Notes: a model not told the origin generated them from the letters alone. DNA of 64,000 bases from Phytoseiulus persimilis (GCA_037576195.1 CM075102.1:8742001-8806000), one strand, 5' to 3'. Counted from the first letter of the stretch, positions 12,118 through 25,124 are shown. Translations and numbers: made by a program.

Positions 12118-14079
12118 TCAGAGTTCTGTGTATATCGGTCCGGAAGGCCTCGATTTGTCCTGTCTGTCCCTATTCAGGGGCGTATAATCGCCTGGGAGGG
12201 GCATCCTATCCCGGCCAAAATCGTAATCCCTGGGTCTGTCCCTGTCCCTGAACGCTGATTCACCGAATCCCACGTCCTTGAACCCACCATCCCTGAAAAT
12301 CGAGTCTCCGAGGCTGGCATCTCTGAAGCCGGAGTCTCCAAGGCTGGGCTCCCTGAAAACCGAGCGCGATCCCTCCGAAATGTCCCTGATGTCTCTGAAT
12401 CTGTAGCAGCTGTCGAATTTCTTCTCGACCAAATTCGCCAGAACGCGATGCATGAATTCGGAGTTCGGAATCTTCTTTGTCGCCAGGGATGCCTTGAAGA
12501 AAAAGAAGTTCCATTCCAGTATGGAAATCGACCAGTTGCCTCTGATCGAATGATCCGAACGTGTGCGGCCCTCGCAGGCTTTGCTAATATACGTTCAAGC
12601 CAGGGGGGTCTCCTTGAAGACCGCTACCAGAGTTCAGAGCGGTAGGAGATGCCCCGGATCAAAACCTCGTCAATTCCGTAGCTTCTGAGATTTGACAGCA
12701 GTCTCGGAAATCCGAATCTTTCAGAGACCCAATGAGACAGTCATAATCCTCTCCATTCAAGATCAATCGATGCTGAATGTGAATAGGTTGCGCTCTCGGC
12801 CGAAGGCGACTCTCAATACTTCGGATGGAGATGATTTTCCCAGTGAAAAATCTTGGTGACTATGAAGTTGGGCTGGGGACATTGCTCCCCATTCAAGTAG
12901 AGGATTGTCTCATCTGCGAGGCCCACGGAGGTGTCCTCACTGCTTGGAAGAAGAAGATGAACGTCTGGCGCCAGATTTACGGGAGACACCTCCGCCCTGT
13001 ATACATGTGATCCTTCTAACACGAATGGAGCTGAAATTGATCCTCATAATGCAGGTTGTGCTGCCTGACTAATACCCACCTTTCGAATCAGGTCGAGAAC
13101 AGTTCGACGCTTTATGCTGTAGACCATTACGTTCTGTTGATCACGGACGGCCCACTCCAGCTGTATCCTCACGGGGAACCGATCCGGAAACGGGATCTCG
13201 TATTCCTTGCGAGCACTCTGGAAGCTGTACGAAATGCATCCCCTCGGCAAGAAGCCGGATATTTCGCACAGGGAGTGGTCGCAAATGACCGCGCTGCAAG
13301 AACGGGGAGCTGTTATTCAGGCAAAAAAAACAGGCAGAAAAAAGAGTGGTTGGATCAGACTCGATCCAACCTGCACACTCGCGCGCCTTTCTTGTGATAA
13401 CTTTCCTGGGCGCGATCGATTGCTCTGCAACTCACAGATGTTTCCGGTAAAGCTGAAATACTCGGCCGAGATTGTTGACCGCCAGCTGAAACTCAGGAGC
13501 TCGAGGTCCGGCACATTCGCACAACTTGACATAGCCTCGGAAGGCAGATGATCGCACTCGACAGTCGGCCACGCTGATGGTCAAAGGCGATAAACCGAAT
13601 TTCCGCATATGTTCCTGCAGAGCGAAGTTCGCGAGATCCTGTAGATTTGCGGAGTGCTTTCTGGGACCCGCAAACGCAGCCAGGAAAATCGAGTCCGGTC
13701 GCACCTGCGGATTAATGCGCATTCCGGTGCAGGCGACGCAAGCGGGGCACCTCCTGCAGAAATCCAGGTGCGGATCTCTGTTGGTGAAACCGGGAGCGAG
13801 TACACTCAGAGCACCGAGAGGAGACATCGGAGGCACTTGCCCCATGCCCCCGTAGTCCGCCACGACGACGTCGATGCTCGCGGGCTCGTCGACTGCAGTT
13901 GGTGCCCCTGGCGAGAGAACGGAGCCCCTGGCATCCGGGACGGGCGGTGGAACAGGTGCAGGGGCGGCGACAAACGGTTGCGGCTCGTTATCGTTGCTGA
14001 AGTAACGGTCGTAGCTCGACTGCGCTAAAAGTCCTCTTATCGAGACGAACCAAAGACACAACGACACTTCTGCGATCAT
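12118..14079 (-). CDS. unrecognised secretory protein gene, several exons (tentative model, 518 aa)
   Basis: Start: ATG at 14079 gives the signal peptide MIAEVSLCLWFVSIRGLLA. A Pro/Ala-rich stretch and a Cys-rich segment (CRRCPACVACTG) follow. Exon 1 (14079-13436) joins exon 2 (13293-13080 or -13076) in phase; exon 2 reads ICDHSLCEISGFLPRGC... and looks strongly coding. A continuous model adds 13015-12981, 12859-12666 and 12583-12118, total 1557 bp, all in phase. The last exon carries degenerate FRDxSLGDS-like repeats (about seven) and ends GPIYTEL. Alternative: the gene stops at 12937, after a Ser/Arg-rich tail in a different frame of the third exon, and the 12583-12118 exon belongs to another gene. 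No family recognised. An ATG at 14187 would place the signal peptide internally. Confidence 0.42.
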
Positions 14080-14187
14080 GCTGCGAGTCTGAAGCTGACC
14101 GGAGGAGCGAGCCGTTGCCGAGGAGCCATCATCGAAATCGAATCCGGAACGGTATGACGATCTCTCAGAGGAAATCAGACACACCAT

Positions 14188-14784
14188 CTAATATAACCAG
14201 GGCGGGCTCGTCTAGCCGCTCTCGCGTCATATTGTCATCCGCATGCTCCAACATTTCACAGATATCTTGAATTCCAGCACTTATGGAAGGAACATTCGGC
14301 TGGATGCCGGCGAACCGTCACATCCAGGGACCTCAGAACGTATTTCCAGTGGGCCTGTCAGCTAAGAAGATTTGCTGATCGATGACACAAGATGACGGCC
14401 ATCACCGAAAAGTTCTTCGCACTGAGCAAGGATTTCCGCTCAGGGTTTGAGAATCGCGCATTAAGTGCCGACCTGTGTAGCGGGCATCCGCGAGCGCTTC
14501 CCTAGCAGTCCAGTCCCTCCTGCCCATAATTTCTTTCCACCTCTCGAAGGGCGAACAGTCATGAAGTACATATTTCTAATAGCATGCGTCCTCATCCGTG
14601 GATCATGCGCCCGTCACTTTGTTCAACGAGTCAAATATCGTTCAAAACCACATCCGATCGATGCGTGTATGTACACGCTGGAGCGTTATTGCCGCGCCCG
14701 ATTTGCGTCGCGGGAGCGTTTTAGCAGAGACAACCCTGCATTGGAAAGTGACCGAACTCTCATCGGCGCTCCGTGACTAAACAT
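14188..14784. other. intergenic, no supported gene
   Basis: Short plus-strand frames here (for example 14465-14776) show no domain. The stretch precedes the 20-bp minisatellite. Confidence 0.3.
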
Positions 14785-15185
14785 CAATTTCCAGATCTCG
14801 AAAATCATTTCCCGACTCGGAAGTTATTTCCAGACTCGAAAATTGTTTACCGACTCGAAAATTATTCTCCGACTCGAAAATTATCTTCCGATTCAAAAAT
14901 TATTTTCCTACTCGAAAACTATGTTCCGACTCGTGAATTATTCTCCGACTCGGAAATTATCTCTCGACTCAAAAATTATTTTCCGACCTGAAAATCATCT
15001 TCCGACGCGTAAATTATTCTCCGACTCGAGAATTATCTCCCGACTCAAAAATTATTTTCCGACTCGAATATTATCTTGCGACTTGAAAATAATTCTCCGA
15101 CTCAAAAATTATATTCCGACTCAAAAATTATTTCCCGACTCGAAAATTATCTTCCGACTCAGAAATTAATTTTCGAGACGGAAAT
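14785..15185 (+). repeat. degenerate 20-bp tandem repeat
   Basis: About 20 imperfect copies of TTCCGACTCGAAAATTATCT and variants. AT-rich halves (AAAATTAT) alternate with CCGACTC. Drift includes GACTCAAAA, GACCTGAAAA and GACGCGTAAA versions. The plus strand stays open through it by chance and would encode a DSKIISRLENY-like peptide, which is not evidence of a gene. A few isolated, more diverged units (TTCTCGAGTCGGAA) continue to about 15310. Confidence 0.85.
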
Positions 15186-15637
15186 TCGAGTGTTTCGGGT
15201 CTCTGCGGGACGTCGGATGCTCCGTCGTCCATTCGACGAGTGCATTCGACCGGAAAATCAGTTCTCGGATGGGAAATTTATTCTCGAGTCGGAATTGAAT
15301 TTACGAATTTTCAAGACATGGAATTGAGGTCTATCCATGACGCTCAAACTCAGCGCCGCTGTAGCACGGTGACGCCCCGCTACCAGGGAGACTGCCTCTC
15401 CGGAATCATTTCGGCAGGGCCGAGTTCCTTGCGAAGTCGTTCCCTCGCGGGATGCATGGAAAAAAACGTCAGCGGGTTCAGCCACAGCTGCGAACCTCGT
15501 CCAGTATTTAGAGCACGATCGACGGCACCCAAGCTTCTTCGGCACTTTCTAGAGTTCAGGCAGGAGCCCTCTGCGCACAGATACTCTCGATCAGCATTGA
15601 CGAAGATCGCAGTCTTCGAAGGTTCGGGCCGGGTTAC

Positions 15638-16163
15638 TCACGGACAGTGAGGAATTCCCGCTCTCCGCGGAGCGAGGAGCGGGAATGAATGCTGCTCCCC
15701 ACCGCTGAGCGATGTTGGAGACTCGACCTGCTCTACATGCAGGATGAATGACCATGTCAATGCAAGCCAACTGAGACCCCAATTGAGACGAATCGAGAGA
15801 TCCTCATGCGGAGTTGGGTCTTCTTCAATCCATGCCGCAGGATGGTCTGGCTTTTCCATCAACATCCAACCTGTATTCCGCGAAGGAAACTCACAGGAAC
15901 AGACCGGGACAATCTAGACGAAATCAATTCGAGATTCGACCGAGAAATGACTCTGCATCCCCTCCAAAATCTCGTCCCGGTGTCTTTGATCCAAATCGAT
16001 GAGTATCAACTCCCTTGTTTGGAGAGAAACAGGACATCCTAGACCGGATTTCGATTTGAGCAGGAATGCGCCCCGTTGACCTGACCCCGTAGATAATCCA
16101 CCGGATGTTCCTGGTGATGTAATCTCGAGTTCCTTTGGAGAGTTTTCCAATTCCGGCGATCAC
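15638..16163 (-). other. possible exons of a membrane-protein gene
   Basis: Two coding-like minus segments. 15865-15638 starts MLMEKPDHPAAW and contains a hydrophobic stretch (WGLSWLALTWSFILHV) that could span a membrane, followed by a donor-like GTCGAG. A segment below 16163 reads VIAGIGKLSKGTRDYITRN and ends near a GTCAAC donor. Their phases do not fit each other directly, so an exon may be missing or one may be spurious. No family recognised. Confidence 0.22.
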
Positions 16164-16347
16164 TCCGGAAGAGAGTTCGAGAGGGAGAGCAGCGAGTTTT
16201 CGAATAAAATCTCACATGAGGACCTCGTCAGAGCATGCGTTGGGCGAGTGTATTCCCTCGGAATCAGGGTTAATTGAGGAATTATTTCTTTGCCAATCTA
16301 GGTTTGCAGCCGACGGCCGACCCACTCGACGATCTTCGAGTGTTTAG

Positions 16348-17575
16348 GGTCAGATCCTGCTCATCAACAATAGAGCCCCCAATGTGGAGCTGGCACCACG
16401 CCGCTAGGTTCACCAATCCGCCCCCACATCTGGTTCACTTGGGGCGCTGATGAAAGTGGTGAGGATGGCTACGGCAGCGATGATGATGCGGGCGCCCTGG
16501 GAAACAACAATGAGCCCTTTCCTTTCTGAGCCAGTGCTGCTCGCTTGCCCTCGCCTGCGCCGTCCCAGAACTCCGCATGATCACTTGTGTGTCAAAATAT
16601 AGCTGGCAGCCAGGCTGGCCACCGACGGAACCTTAAAAGTTCTCTCTCTCCGTCTAACTCTCTATATCATAGGGGGGAGACCGAGGAAAAGAGGGAACGG
16701 GCCGTGCTCACAAGACGCGCGGTTAGACCCCGCTGGCCGAGCGACCGAGAGACTTCATCTACTGAGGGCCGTTTTCGTTGTTGAGGCAGCTTCTGCCGTT
16801 GTTATATCACTCTCTGTAGTTCCCTCTGCGAATTGCGCTGTTCTGCAAGATCGTTCTTTAAAGTGAATCTGCGATAGGAACGTTTGCACCCAAACCATCG
16901 CCCGCTGCTGCTCAGATTCAACATTATCCAGCTCAACGATACCACCAAGGTAAGCAGAGCGTTCCAAAGCTTGACGAGGAGCTTTCTTTTCCGTGTAGTG
17001 AAAACCGTATGTGTGAACCTCGAACCGGATTTTCCTCACTGACGACCCCGCGCCGTGGTTCCGGAAGATCAAAACGCTTCCGACTCACCTTCACTGTGAG
17101 TTCCGCTTCGCTGACGGGAGACAGAAGTTGTCAAATCTTGTGATTACGAACGGCGCCACTACGGATTTGTAAACACTGTCATTCCGACGTTACACACGGA
17201 GCTCTACGGATGGATTTTTTTTTGAAATGCCATCGCGGCTGTCAACTCTGGTCCAGTCAACGCGGAGAATCGTGTCAAAGACTGTTACACCTATGTTCGC
17301 AAGAAGCTTTTGACACTTCATCTGCTGATCCGCGCACAGCTCAAACAGGACTTCGTACATTGAAGGATCGAGAATTCATTCGATAACTCGAGGGGAAAGA
17401 AAGTGTTCGCGTTCAGTTCTTCCGATCCCGGGGATTCCAAGGAACGCTTCCACTCCTTAGAGCTTCGGAGCATGGTTTTTCTTGCTGCGAATCCGGGTCC
17501 ACTGCGGAAAATCTGTGTTGAGGTATCTCTCAGGGATTTTTTCAACATTCAAGGAGCTCGCGAGTGTCTCGGCAA
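16348..17575. other. intergenic, upstream of the Roquin gene
   Basis: A minus frame at 17072-16755 is long but has no ATG and a stop directly upstream. Nothing else is recognisable. The Roquin promoter and 5' UTR should lie in the 3' part. Confidence 0.3.
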
Positions 17576-19767
17576 ATGGATATTCTGCTGTGTCCGTCTT
17601 GCGAACAAAAATTCTCGTCCGTTCTTCGTCGGCCGCTCATTCTCTCCTGCGGACACACTCTCTGTCAACTGTGCATAGAACGACACCGGAGTCATTGCGA
17701 AAACGGAGATCATGATATCGTCAGTGAGAACACGGTCATCCTCCACATGCTGGGGGAGGGCCTGGAGGCAGGAGAAACGGGTAGGCTGCGACTCTCACTT
17801 CATTTGTTGATGTCGTCTCTGCCGCCGAGTTCTCCCAAATCTCTCGGGAATACAATCTGTGATGAGAACGTAGCTGCGGTGCCGAAAGATGAGTTGCTCG
17901 ACTAATACCACAAAAACGGATTACAGATTACTTCATCACGCTGGCCTACCAGCAAATTTGTTCGTTCGCGACCATGATGCGAGCAGGAGGCAACGCAACT
18001 CAGATTCCCAACCTGAGTCGACCCATGCAGCGGAAGCTTCTAGCTCTGGTCAACTCGAATCTTGATGATCAATTCGGACGTCAGAAGGTAGAAAACCCCG
18101 CGATAATTCGGAACGATAACGGGAACGTGCGCTGAGGTTCTCGGCGAAAGCTGTTCTTCAAATTGTTACAATGATTCTCCCTCATCCCTCGTAGGCCCTC
18201 AAAGCTGCCCGGTCGTTGGCAGAGCGATCTCTTGTAGAGATCATCCTAGAACAACAATCTTCGGGCCAGTTGACGGCTTCACTTTGGGCCGCGGTTCGCG
18301 CTCGCGGTTGTCAATTCCTCGGGCCTGCTATGCAGGAGGAAGTTTTGAAACTCGTACTCTTAGCTCTGGAAGACGGCTCCGCCCTCTCTCGAAAGGTATT
18401 CCAGCTGAACCCTGATCTCGAAGACTCGTATCACGGACATATTCGTCGTTTCCCTTTGATCCCAACTGACGTTGCGGTATCGCTTCGCGATTACAGGTGT
18501 TGGTGATGTTTGTTGTGCAACGATTGTCGGCTATATTTCCCCATGCTTCGAAAACTTCAATCGGGCATGTGGTTCAACTGCTTTACCGAGCGTCGTGCTT
18601 CGTGGTGGCTAAGCGTGACGGCGACTCCTCGTTAATGCAACTCAAAGAGGTGAGGACTGGGAAGTAGAATAACGACTCATTCGCTCCGTCCAGCATTCAG
18701 GCTTCTACGATTTCTCTGTCAAGCTGAGAATCTGTATGAGTGGAAAGGAGTGCTGCTGTGTCTCTTCGAACTTTGACTTGGCAAGACACCTCGGGTGCTT
18801 CACGGGACTTTTGAAATCAGTGGTCCAGCTCTGTCAGAATAGGGGTCAAACATCTTCCCAACCTCAGATAACGCACGGCGGACTTTTTGCTAGTTACGCT
18901 GGGATCTTGTGAAGAAAGGAGCAGTTTCACGTCCTGTTTCATCATTCAAGGAATTCCGAACCTACGAGGCTCTGAGACGTGAGCACGACACCCAAATCGT
19001 TCAAATCGCATGCGAGGCTGGACTCCGCATCGCTCCAGAACAGTGGTCAAGTTTGCTGTACGGGGACAGTACGCATCGATCGCATATGCAGAGCATAATT
19101 GATAAACTTCAGTCGCCTCAAACCCTGGATCAAACCTCGAAAGAGCTCATGTCTCTCGCGGCGAGAGGAAATTACGGCCTCACCTCTCTGTTGCACGTCA
19201 TCCAGCAGCCGATAAAGGTTCGTAGTGTTCGAACGTGCCGTCATCGTTGCATTTTTCCTTTACGGCACCTCCTGGATCTTACGAACGATGGAGATGAGGT
19301 TCCAGTCTGAAGGCATTCGTATGATCGGTAGTATTTTGTCCTGAACAGATTCTGGAGTGGAATATCGAAAAAATGGCGACGTCCGGGAAATCTGTATTAG
19401 ACTTCATCTCTGCAGCCCTGTCCGTTGTGGACTGTTGCCTCCAGTTGATGCAGCAGAAGAGTCAAGTCCCGATTCAGCAGCCAACCTTGAACCACAGTGC
19501 ATACAAATATAAAGTGGGTGTTCGCAGGAGTCCTTCATGTATGATGCACGTCCGCTGCATTCTCTCATTCCTATCGAGCGCGGAGGCGAACCACTAAGTG
19601 GTTTCGCTTCTGATTTTCAGGTGAATCTCTGTAGAGACATGAACAATTTCGGCGTTTGCCCCCGAGGTAGCGGTTGCACTTTCGCTCATTCGCTGAGAGA
19701 ACAAGAACACTTCAGGATGATGAGCAAAACACATTCAGCTCCACTCAGTTACCAAGAAACTCACTGA
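17576..19767 (+). CDS. RC3H: Roquin (RC3H) RNA-binding E3 ligase, 432 aa, seven exons
   Basis: Cytoplasmic protein that binds stem-loop decay elements in mRNA 3' UTRs and recruits deadenylation; its RING can act in ubiquitin transfer. Exons: 17576-17780, 17927-18087, 18195-18395, 18497-18649, 18951-19217, 19349-19513, 19621-19767, all in phase. The RING begins at CPSC (6-9) and continues CGHTLCQLC (25-33). The ROQ core is highly conserved: [75 protein letters not shown]. The C3H finger is exact: C388-x8-C397-x5-C403-x3-H407. The protein stops about 23 residues after the finger, so the long Pro-rich, coiled-coil tail of vertebrate Roquin is absent. The stop is in the finger exon; a longer splice form cannot be excluded. 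Confidence 0.93.
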
Positions 19768-22357
19768 AGCTAAGGTCGGACGATTATCTCTGTCGCCGAC
19801 GATGACCTTAGAGCACACGTAATGCTCTGCCGCTTCGCTCGAGCTGATTTCTGTCACGAGCTTGTCACATTCCAGTCATTATACTTCCTGGAGCTCTCTG
19901 GCTCTGCTCGAACAGGGAAGAATGCCAAACAGACAACTCCTGTCGGAGCCTCGAGTAAAACCGGTGAGCTGGTGTGGTCATGAGTGTTTGCGCGAGGAGC
20001 TTGGATACTGAGCACGGTCATACGATGTCACGCCAATCAATGTGAGCTCCAACTTGTGAGAAGAACGTGCTCGATGATAGTTGTTCTAGAGAATTTCATC
20101 CACCGGAGTAGCATTGTATTTCCTCTGCGGACAATTGTATGTAATCGTTGTATGATCACCATCATGCATTCACTCATCGGGGTCGGTCGATCAACTCGTC
20201 CGCCTCCGGATGGAGTTCTCTCAGGGAAGGCGGCCCCAATGGCTTCACTGCATACTACTCGGAGAAGCGGGTATTCCCCACGGGGGCAGAGAGGTTCCTT
20301 AACGGATGCCCTGCTCGAACCAGGGATGGCTATTCAGTCAGAAAGCATCAGAAGTTCTCACTCATCCATCCTCATCACAATGGGTATCATCGTTGTTGAC
20401 ATTGAGCTCGACATGAGTCAAACTATTAAACAATCAATTGAACGACGATTAGTTGTTCCGACGTTTGAATAGATGGACGTTTTGTACGGTCAACAAATCA
20501 ATCGAACAGCCTCGATTTTTGTAGGAGGTCGCCACCCCGTAACTCCTCACTGCGGGCGTATAATTGCCTCTATGTTAGAGAGGCTCGTGATTGGTAGAGA
20601 ACCGAGCTGGTCTGTAAGCAACGTGGATGTGTGACACGTTTAACGTGCCAGCGTTTGCCGTGTTTCCGAGTGCCATGGATACATATTGTGTCTCTGGACT
20701 CTTCGTCGCGGCTGACTTCCCCGAACGAATTCGGAAGACTTCTCTGCTTAGAATAACGTTTAACCTACTATGACTCTCCTAACGAAGAGCATCTCAGACT
20801 GCACTCAGACATCTGGCCCTGTCAAATCTCAACAGCTGATCCGAGGACAGAGAGCGATAAAGATCCCAATGTGTCAATTTTGAGACAGTGCTCTGGACGT
20901 CAAATGTGACGCCCGCGACGGCACGCATTGTTAACGAACTAGTTTGTTTATGGACGATATTGTCCGCTAGTGTTACATGTCATTCGTGTTATACTCAATG
21001 TTACATCTGTTGTTAGATCTACAGAATACACTGTGGAGACCTGCATCAGAGTGGACGTTGCATCTCTTTGGATGCCCAATTGTGTCTGTTTTTCACAGTC
21101 ATCGTAGACAACGAGCCGTGAGAATGTTAAGACGGCGTTACATGCTTCGCTTGTATTTTTTGGTCGGGAACGATCTCCGTAGAGGAAGGAAACCAATCGA
21201 AGCGGACTTGATGGTGCTTTCTTCTTACGAATCTAAGCCAGTCGCGAATGATGTCGATGACTGCTGTAGGCGCTTTATGCGATTTTGTGGTGCCCTCTTT
21301 TGGTGTCATCATCCGACTCCCTTGTTTTCAAGCGCTGTGTATTTTTGCTAGGATCGTTATCAATTCGCAATTTCGAATCACGGTGGCGATGACCTTTGAT
21401 GTTGAGAGTCAACTCTTACTTGTTCCGGAACCGTCACGATTGTAATGTTGTTCCAGCAGCGAGCATCGACATGTGGCTTCGCCGTTCAGCACGCTACTCG
21501 CATTCTAGCCTCGAGATTTTACAGTCGTTCGTTGACGCATGTTACCCCGTCACGGAATTATTTATTAGGATAACCCAAGGGTGGCGCTCTGAACTATCCG
21601 ACAATGGAGTTGATTGACTGTTGCGAGCGGATCGATGATGAGCGCGATTTTGTTTACCGTCTGAAGTGAACGATGAGTCGCACTCCCGAAGACTCGTTGA
21701 AGCACTGGCGTAGCGAAAAATCTAATGAAACGTTTGAACGGTTATCCTAGAGATGGAATCTTGGATTTTCTCCGTCGAAGGTGTTAACGTCACGTGTTGA
21801 CTACTTAACTTCATCTTACATGCGTTAATAATGAGTTCCAAGACCCAAGAATAGGATTGAACTCTTCCAAACTCTGTCAAACCTCCCAATAAACATGTGC
21901 GCGAGGTCGCAAGACGAAAGTCAGAGAGATTTCTTTGGGACCAGTCAAGTCGCCGAACATATCCCTTCTTTGAGCTAATCGATCTAGATTCGGCTGAAAA
22001 CAGAAAAAAACGGTGATGACAACTCTCAAGTCGATCGCCACTCGGGGTATGCAGTTTGCAGGAACCGAGAAGTAAGTTTCGATGGCCGGGCAAACAACTC
22101 GGAGCTGTGGAAAGCATCCGAGACGGTAAGAGCTGGGACGATGACTTCCTTCACAGGAGAATCGGCGCTTGAAGCTCATCAAAGACCGATGTTTACGCTC
22201 ACATGGTGGTCGGAGACGAAATTTCGTTCGGGAACACACGAGAGTCAACGATAGCTGAATTTTCGCTCCCTCTGCATACCGTCCCGTTGATCCGGAGAAG
22301 TTATGGACCGATCCTGTCCCCCTCGCAGCGATTCCCGAAGACGAATTCTGAACTGAG
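19768..22357. other. long stretch without supported genes
   Basis: Reading frames are short, on both strands, and without motifs. The region is more AT-rich around 20400-22000 than its neighbours. No tandem repeat or transposon terminus was seen. Confidence 0.35.
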
Positions 22358-22591
22358 ATGTCGCGTCAGACGCCTCCTCGCACTAAACTTTCCGAACAGG
22401 ACTCTACTCAACCCTCGGTTCCGGTTAGCGTCTCCGGCTCGCGGAGGATCGCCTCGGAGTTCCACCGGCTCGATCCCGCACTCTCGACAACATTCACCCC
22501 GGTCACTTCGCTGAGGTTGCGCCACTCGTCGATCTCCGACGTAGGAATGAAACTGCTACGATGTATCCACTTCGGAAGTCTCCTCCGGAAA
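22358..22591 (+). other. possible N-terminal exon
   Basis: A frame with a real ATG encodes a Ser/Thr/Arg-rich peptide (MSRQTPPRTKLSEQD...) and passes a GTAGGA donor-like site at about 22541. No downstream exon was identified; unrecognised. Confidence 0.2.
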
Positions 22592-23519
22592 TATGCTGCC
22601 AGCCGTTGAAGTTCTATGAGGGGTGGAGTTTGACTGGATGCGAACTTCCTTCCTCAACTCGGGACTTTCGTTCCTCTTTGATGATCGGATGGCACTGAAC
22701 AGCTCGTTCCTCCTCCTCGCGAACCCACAATAGTTGTGCTAGTGGACGAGCGAGGACCGCGGCGCTAGAGTTTCCGCAACACATGCAGAGGTCCGGCTTG
22801 AGAGTAAATCTTCCGTATATCGTCCTTGGAGTAAACTCTGCCCCGATTATAAACGACAGCAAAGGAAAACGCTAGACTAGAAACGAACAGAATCTCGGAA
22901 TGTACTCGGAAGCAATTTCTGTGATCGAACTAGATTACTAAACAGCCAACGAAGGCCTATAGTAGAGCAAGGCAGGGAATGGACGCGGTATCAAGTTTTG
23001 TTGAAGTAACTGTATTTGTTTCGGTTATTGATTTTTACAGAATCGATTTTCGTAAGAATGATTAACTGATAATGTTCCACCGGTAGGGATTTTCCATCGC
23101 AGCCTAGGTAGAGTTAGTGAGTTGCTAACGTTGATTTTATCGATACTTCTCTCCGATGATGTCTGGGTAGTGAACTCGGATGGGTTCCGTTTTGGCCGAA
23201 TCGAAATAGATCCTTCCGCTCGAGCAGCCGCCACATCTACAAGACCTGCGAACTTCGAGACGAGAGGCTCGCCAGGATGGGTTCCATCCTTATGAGCTCC
23301 CAGGAATGCACTTACTCGGTCTTGAGTGCTTGAGCCGCTCTACCTTCTCGAGGAAAGATTATTTCATCGTCTGTTTTCCTTCTCGGGTGAACCTATATAG
23401 ATTGCAACGATATCGCCGCAAGTCTGCCTCCCGTGTACAGTATTCATCATCGAAATCTGTTCGGCTTGACTCCCTATCGTATATCATATGTACAACGTTC
23501 CGGGGGCATCGAAATCGGG

Positions 23520-23555
23520 AGTATTTAAAGCAACAAGCGACTCAGTTCTCTGTAC
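23520..23555 (+). promoter_or_regulatory. core promoter, TATA box plus initiator
   Basis: GTATTTAAAG (near 23520-23529) is followed about 25-30 bp later by CTCAGTTC, matching the arthropod initiator TCAGTT. A pyrimidine-rich leader (TTTCTTCCTTTCTC...) and an ATG at 23703 lie downstream, about 150 bp from the predicted start site. Confidence 0.5.
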
Positions 23556-23702
23556 AAGTATTTTGTGTGACATTTCTTCCTTTCTCTTTCTCTCTCTCGT
23601 ATTTGTTCAAAGTCGTTTAATCCATCCTCTCGTGTGGTATAGGTTTCCGCGGTGTCCTCCGACCCGTTCCGCATCCATCTCGTGATTTGGAATAACAATA
23701 TC

Positions 23703-24168
23703 ATGGTGGAGGAAGGAAGCGAGAACGCGCAGGGACACGATCTTGGACAAGATCAATGTCTTACCGTAAGCCCTGCTCCGCTCATTCCTGCTTCTCGTCT
23801 TTCGACGACCACTTCATGAATTTATTCAGCATCGGCTGTCTACACGCGTATGTGGCTTCTACGGAAGAGGCGAGACAAATCTTAAGAACGAATAACTTCT
23901 CGAAAAACTCAAGCTACGAAATGCGAGTGACACCCTAGTTAAGTGCGATGAACGGATCACGAATTGCAACAATGATAAGATCACCAACAAAACAGCAAGG
24001 AACTCAGACGGACATCAGGCGTTATTAACTAAAGCCAACTTGGATGGCGGAGAAATATTTCGGAATAATGGAATCTCAGAAGAAGCGGTCAGCGAGGCGT
24101 TGACAATCGAAGCCAGCAAGTGGGTTCTGTTGAAAATACCGACGTGGCATCACTTTTGTCATAAATAG
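23703..24168 (+). CDS. small unrecognised gene with promoter and poly(A) signal
   Basis: The first exon 23703-23765 reads MVEEGSENAQGHDLGQDQCL and ends at a consensus GTAAGC donor. A 91-codon open frame without ATG (23896-24168), hydrophilic and Asn/Lys/Glu-rich and ending ...WVLLKIPTWHHFCHK, is the likely last exon. Its acceptor is not certain; CTCAAG before 23914 is one option. AATAAA lies 41 bp after the stop. The promoter, donor, open terminal exon and poly(A) signal together make a transcription unit likely, though the middle of the model is unresolved. No homologue recognised. Confidence 0.45.
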
Positions 24169-24208
24169 TGGAAAATTGTCAGATGGTCTCACAAGTGTCT
24201 CAACACAC

Positions 24209-24214
24209 AATAAA
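24209..24214 (+). promoter_or_regulatory. poly(A) signal
   Basis: AATAAA, 41 bp downstream of the TAG at 24166-24168 of the small plus-strand gene. Confidence 0.55.
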
Positions 24215-25124
24215 GCACCTCGACAGTATCCAGCAGATCTTTTTTCTTCTATTCAGCGGAGCTTGGAGGTTCTCCTCCTGACACCTGACGAATATGTTCG
24301 GAACGGACTCGACCGGCTCTGATCCGGAACACCTCAGAAATAGGAAAAGTAAAAGTCCCTTCAGATAGTCTATCTTTTCTCTCCAGCAGAGTGAGAATTG
24401 GTGACGGCGGTGGCAGCACAGGATGGTGTCGGAACGATTAAAAATCCCATCCGCACGTCAGTGATCCAAAAGTCGAACAGCTTTGTAAATACATTAGAAG
24501 ATTCTGTATCGAATGTAGAGCGACAGAGACAGACAATGGGATAGACGGACAGACAAATGAACGAACAAACGGATAGTGGCCACGAATACCACTCCGTCAG
24601 AAGGAAGCGCAGAAGGAGTGCCTCGGAGAGATTAATAATTGGGTGAAGATTGCCGGACCCTCAGCCATCAACAGATGAGGACAGATCTTCGACGAACTAT
24701 CCGACAAGTAATTGGTCAAGAACTCACAGCGGGTCTTCATCATCGATGCGTCGAAGGAAGGAGCAATCGTGGGACCCGCCGACGTGCCATGGCACGAGCG
24801 TTCGTCGACGTGGAAAGTCGCGCACGCTGCTGCAACTGTAGCGGTCCATCTTGCGAACTAAGTTCGACTCTTCTCTCTTAATCTGACGTGTTTTTGGTGG
24901 TCAGGAAATGAGCAACTAAAACTTGTAAAAACATCTCTATCCTCTACAATCCTCGTTTCCGTCCTCAACTTCATTGGATTGGTTGGTTGGCTGGCTGAGT
25001 CATTGATGGGTCCGATCAAGCAGTTTGTACTCCGACCTCCTCCGAAACGAATCATTTCCGCTGTCCTGTGTAGCGGCAGCGTCTCCGTATCATAAACGAG
25101 CTCTCCTGTTCCATTATCTGCTTA

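Noticed and set aside
14773..15169. Plus-strand frames rich in DSKIISRLENY-like repeats
   Set aside because: Read-through of the 20-bp AT-rich minisatellite; the period is not a multiple of 3 and the frames swap between copies.
16755..17072. 105-codon minus frame with protein-like composition
   Set aside because: It starts at TTG with an in-frame stop just upstream, has no acceptor, and a consensus splice donor lies in another frame at the same place.
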